From assembly GCF_003957745.1 (NCBI RefSeq), contig NZ_CP020373.1:2356001-2420000 (forward strand): a stretch of DNA of 64,000 nt, read 5' to 3'. Of the stretch, positions 61,489 to 64,000 are shown piece after piece; the first letter of the stretch is position 1; each line of letters opens with the position of its first letter. Made by a program: the position numbers and the translations under genes. Source of the DNA: Shewanella khirikhana (GTDB lineage: Bacteria > Pseudomonadota > Gammaproteobacteria > Enterobacterales > Shewanellaceae). The notes beneath the pieces were generated by a model that saw only the letters and a list, made by a program, of their open reading frames with translations, was not told where the DNA came from and did not search any database.

Positions 61489-61998
61489 TCAAGACTCAGG
61501 CTGCTCCGTGCGAGTAGCCTGTTTCAGTGCTTTTTGCTCCTTACGGCGACGGCGAAAGAAGCTGCTCAGCATCCCGCTGCACTCGTCGGCCAGCACGCCA
61601 GCGGTCACGTCTATCTGATGGTTAAATGCGGGGTGTTGCACCAGATTGACCACGGTGCCTGCGGCGCCGGTTTTCTCGTCCCGGGCGCCAAACACCAGAC
61701 GGCTGATGCGGCTGTGTACCATAACACCGGCACACATGGCGCAGGGCTCCAGAGTCACATATAAGGTGGTATCCAGCAGCCGGTAATTGCCAAGCGCCCT
61801 GCCCGCTTCGCGCAGGCACAGCATTTCGGCGTGGGCGCTGGGATCGTTAAGGCCAATATTGTGGTTAAAGCCCCGGGCGATAACTTCACCGTCTTTTACC
61901 AGCACCGCGCCCACAGGCACTTCACCTCGCTGCTCGGCTTCTTTGGCGGCCTCCAGGGCCATCGACATAAAAAGGATATCTTGCTCAGATTGTTGCAA
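61489..61998 (-). CDS. tadA: TadA, tRNA-specific adenosine deaminase
   Basis: Converts A34 to inosine in tRNA-Arg(ACG). About 169 aa with the TTG at 61998 as start (a GTG at 62013 is also possible; longer frames run into the divergent cyclase gene). Zinc and catalytic motifs: HAE in NDPSAHAEMLCLREA and PCxxC in LEPCAMCAGVMVHSRI, with EVPVGAVLVKDGEVI. The C-terminus is basic (FFRRRRKEQKALKQA). Confidence 0.92.
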   Translation of the reverse strand: MQQSEQDILFMSMALEAAKEAEQRGEVPVGAVLVKDGEVIARGFNHNIGLNDPSAHAEMLCLREAGRALGNYRLLDTTLYVTLEPCAMCAGVMVHSRISRLVFGARDEKTGAAGTVVNLVQHPAFNHQIDVTAGVLADECSGMLSSFFRRRRKEQKALKQATRTEQPES

Positions 61999-62110
61999 GG
62001 CGAGAACTTCCACTGTGACTTCTGGCGCAAGTATAACTGCCGCTGGCACCCGCTGGCAAAATCCCCCTTGCGAACTACACTCAGGGCAAGCATCGGACAA
62101 GGTTTTCGCT

Positions 62111-62968
62111 ATGCCGCCGAAGTCGTCTGCCACAAGCTTGTTACCCCCCGTTATTACCCTGCTGGGCATTGTGCTGGCAGGGCTGCTGCTTTACCGTGAA
62201 GAAGCACAGGACACGCCCCAGTACGCCGAATTTATTATGGAAACCATTCCGGTCATCTTCTGGCTGGTGCTGATGTTTCAAGCCAGGCTGACATCCCATC
62301 TGGGGAGGCTGTATCTGCTGCTCCTTTGTGGCACGGCGCTATCGTACCTTGGCGCCCTGCTCGACTGGCTCGATGAAGTGCTGAGCATTGCCCCCTTTCA
62401 TCCGGTGGAGGATGTGATGCAGTCTGCGGGCTTATTGCTGTCGGGCTTTGGCCTGCTCAAACTACTGAAACATCAGCATCAGCAAAACCAACTGCTGCAA
62501 AAGCTTGCCGGTACCGATCCCCTAACCGGCGCCCTTAATCGCCGGGCGCTGGTGCAGCCAGCTGGCACAGGCAATTCGGTGTTTGTATTAATGGATGTGG
62601 ACCACTTTAAGCAAATCAATGACACCCTGGGCCATGCCGCCGGTGACTTTGTCCTGGTGGAGCTTGCCAAACTCATCAGCAGCCAAATCCGTCAAAGCGA
62701 TCAGTTTTTCCGCTGGGGCGGCGAAGAGTTTTTGCTGGAACTTAGGGACACTGAGCTTAAAGAAGCGAGCCTGCGCATCGAGGCGCTGCGCGCTTTGATT
62801 GAAGCGAGCCATTTTAATTTTGCCGGCCAGAGTATCAGGGTAACCATCAGTGCCGGTCTTTGCGCCGTCAGCCCGGTGCAGGGCGGATTGGAGAAGGCCA
62901 TTAAGGCTGCCGATGAAGCCCTGTACCGCGCCAAGGAAGCGGGCCGTAATCAGGTGCTGTGCGCCTGA
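62111..62968 (+). CDS. Membrane-associated diguanylate cyclase (GGDEF)
   Basis: 285 aa from the ATG at 62111. Three or more hydrophobic helices at the N-terminus (SLLPPVITLLGIVLAGLLLY, TIPVIFWLVLMFQA, LYLLLLCGTALSYLGALLDW), then a GGDEF domain with LTGALNRRALV, FVLMDVDHFKQINDTLGHAA and intact FFRWGGEEFLLEL. The inhibitory I-site RxxD (RQSD) is present five residues before GGEEF. Makes cyclic di-GMP. It converges on the ompA/aggA genes. Confidence 0.92.
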   Translation: MPPKSSATSLLPPVITLLGIVLAGLLLYREEAQDTPQYAEFIMETIPVIFWLVLMFQARLTSHLGRLYLLLLCGTALSYLGALLDWLDEVLSIAPFHPVEDVMQSAGLLLSGFGLLKLLKHQHQQNQLLQKLAGTDPLTGALNRRALVQPAGTGNSVFVLMDVDHFKQINDTLGHAAGDFVLVELAKLISSQIRQSDQFFRWGGEEFLLELRDTELKEASLRIEALRALIEASHFNFAGQSIRVTISAGLCAVSPVQGGLEKAIKAADEALYRAKEAGRNQVLCA

Positions 62969-63040
62969 GCTCAAAACGGCAATACCCTCGTCAAGGCGCC
63001 CCCAGTCCTGCTGCTTTATTTCAATACAGTCGCCCATAAA

Positions 63041-63067
63041 AAACGCCCGGGCTTAGCGCGGGCGTTT
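63041..63067 (-). terminator. Terminator downstream of the ompA-like gene
   Basis: AAACGCCCG / CGGGCGTTT stem with a nine-base loop; the A run on the plus strand (from 63037) gives a T run on the minus strand, so it terminates the aggA-ompA unit beyond the tandem repeat. Confidence 0.75.
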
Positions 63068-63118
63068 GCACATGAGGTCAAATCGGCTGTTCGCCGGCGA
63101 TGTGATCTCTTAATTATG

Positions 63119-63176
63119 TAATTTCTTAGTTATTTAATTTCTTAGTTATTTAATTTCTTAGCTATTTAATTTCTTT
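63119..63176. repeat. Tandem 16-bp repeat at the end of the ompA-like gene
   Basis: Unit TAATTTCTTAGTTATT in three full copies plus a partial fourth (63119-63134, 63135-63150, 63151-63166, 63167 on). The stop codon and the last few codons of the ompA-like gene are themselves in the repeat. Confidence 0.88.
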
Positions 63177-63767
63177 ATCAACGGTATAGATATTCCACTT
63201 CATGTCGGCAGTGGTGTCGTCACCGATGATTTCAGCGATAACCCGGCGGTTTTTATCATGGGCTTCGGCGGTATGACTCGGGTCAACAGGGTTGTTGTAA
63301 CCAAAGCCGATAGCCTTGAGGCGGCCGGGTTCGATGCCGTATTGCTGCACCAGCACTTCGGTGACCGCGTTGGCGCGGCGCTGGGACAGGTCCATGTTGT
63401 AGTCGTAACCACCGGTGCGGCTGCAGTGACCTTCAATGGTCACGGCGGTGTTGGGGAATTGGCGCATAAAGCCCGCCAGTTCCTCAATTTGGCCGTAGTA
63501 CTGCGGCGCCAGGTAGCTTGAGTCGTTCGGGAACAGGATTTTCAGTTCGCGGCGCTCGTTGATGGCCTTGATTTGACCACAGCCGTAGTTGTCGATGGCG
63601 GCGCCATTAACGGTACCGGCGCAGCGCTCACGGGCTTCGATAACGCCGTCACGGTCCGGATCGTTCAGGTCGAACACCTGCTCGGTGCTGCCGTCCATGC
63701 TCACGGTGTCGCGCATCGAGCACGCGCCCAGGCTCAGCAGGGCCAGGATCAGTAGTGTGGTTCTCAT
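63162..63767 (-). CDS. OmpA-family lipoprotein
   Basis: 201 aa. Lipoprotein signal (MRTTLLILALLSLGACS), a short calcium/TSP3-like stretch (FDLNDPDRDGVIEARERCAG), and an OmpA peptidoglycan-binding domain (VTIEGHCSRTGGYDYNMDLS, RRANAVTEVLVQQYGIEPGR, NRRVIAEI). In Shewanella an OmpA-like gene of this kind follows the AggA channel of a large-adhesin secretion system, and the start here overlaps the channel stop (ATGA). Probably anchors the channel to peptidoglycan. Confidence 0.9.
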   Translation of the reverse strand: MRTTLLILALLSLGACSMRDTVSMDGSTEQVFDLNDPDRDGVIEARERCAGTVNGAAIDNYGCGQIKAINERRELKILFPNDSSYLAPQYYGQIEELAGFMRQFPNTAVTIEGHCSRTGGYDYNMDLSQRRANAVTEVLVQQYGIEPGRLKAIGFGYNNPVDPSHTAEAHDKNRRVIAEIIGDDTTADMKWNIYTVDKEIK

Positions 63768-64000
63768 TTTGTTACTCCCCCTTCATATTCACGCTCTCCC
63801 TGCCACACTGTCGGGCGGGTTACCTTCAGAGAATCCAGCAGACGACCGGTGGCGTTCAGCACCCGGTACTTGGCCACGATTTCGTCGTACTCGGCCTGCA
63901 GGTAGTCTTTGCGGGCTTCAAACAGTTCGTTTTCGGTATCCAGCAAGTCGAGCAGGGTGCGCTGGCCGAGGTTGAACTGTTGGGTGTAGGCCACCTGGGT
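63764..64000 (-). CDS. TolC/AggA-type outer-membrane channel (C-terminal part; N-terminus beyond right edge)
   Basis: Open frame to the window edge; 78 C-terminal residues are visible. VAYTQQFNLGQRTLLDLLDT, ENELFEARKDYLQAEYDEI and VLNATGRLLDSL match the last helical hairpin and barrel-end of TolC-family proteins. Coupling to the OmpA-like lipoprotein suggests AggA/LapE, the type I channel for a biofilm adhesin (BpfA/LapA class), but the adhesin and inner-membrane components are not in the window. Confidence 0.85.
   Translation of the reverse strand, partial: TQVAYTQQFNLGQRTLLDLLDTENELFEARKDYLQAEYDEIVAKYRVLNATGRLLDSLKVTRPTVWQGEREYEGGVTK

Overview
The window looks like a chromosome segment of a Gammaproteobacterium, most probably a Shewanella. 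The grounds are the gene order flgF-E-D-C-B / cheR-cheV / flgA-flgM-flgN / flgP-flgO / flgT next to a flagellin-modification locus, a cydABX operon, purL divergent from mltF, and an AggA-like TolC gene followed by an OmpA-like lipoprotein. The species is an inference. No CRISPR, rRNA or complete insertion sequence was seen.

Region 1 (1-10191), flagellum: a minus-strand rod/hook operon (flgB-C-D-E, then flgF running off the left edge) with two near-perfect sigma-54 promoters. It is followed by cheR, cheV, flgA, flgM, flgN and the outer-membrane/ring genes flgP, flgO and flgT. flgM and flgOP each have a clear sigma-28 (FliA) promoter, so the classical sigma-54 to sigma-28 hierarchy can be read from the DNA.

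Region 2 (10246-16298), tRNA-Arg(CCT) and an AT-rich accessory segment: about 1.25 kb of hairpins and direct repeats without a convincing gene, then five promoterless-looking gene cassettes, each followed by an attC recombination site. Two of these sites closely resemble Vibrio cholerae repeats. No integron integrase is visible, so this is a cluster of attC sites lacking an integrase. Its five genes are unfamiliar; one has a clear HEPN-type motif and another a weaker possible match.

Region 3 (16299-38581), flagellin glycan locus: two Maf-type (DUF115) proteins flank two gene blocks. The rightward block, from the first Maf on, has a short NeuB-family synthase without SAF domain, an acetolactate-synthase-like ThDP enzyme, an SDR, a zinc-containing C-methyltransferase, an ATP-grasp ligase, a GH57-like protein, a cytidylyltransferase/PseG fusion, a B12-type radical SAM enzyme and a GT2 glycosyltransferase. 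The leftward block has pseB, pseC, rfbF, rfbG, rfbH and an epimerase/reductase. Together they suggest a modified pseudaminic-type nonulosonate plus a CDP-3,6-dideoxyhexose, possibly branched. The flagellin genes themselves are not in the window.

Region 4 (38582-64000), mostly core genes: a DUF2947 gene whose leader carries a 77-bp IS5-type MITE, a chalcone-isomerase-like protein, an outer-membrane protein, a TetR-regulated RND efflux pair with a duplicated operator, a YdcH/DUF465 protein, a TonB-dependent receptor, a chemoreceptor, a TfoX C-terminal-domain protein, cydA-cydB-cydX with a perfect FNR-type box upstream, a tiny transcription unit encoding a 25-residue peptide, purL, mltF, a small Arg-rich ORF, tadA, a diguanylate cyclase, and an OmpA lipoprotein downstream of the C-terminal end of a TolC/AggA-type channel cut by the right edge.
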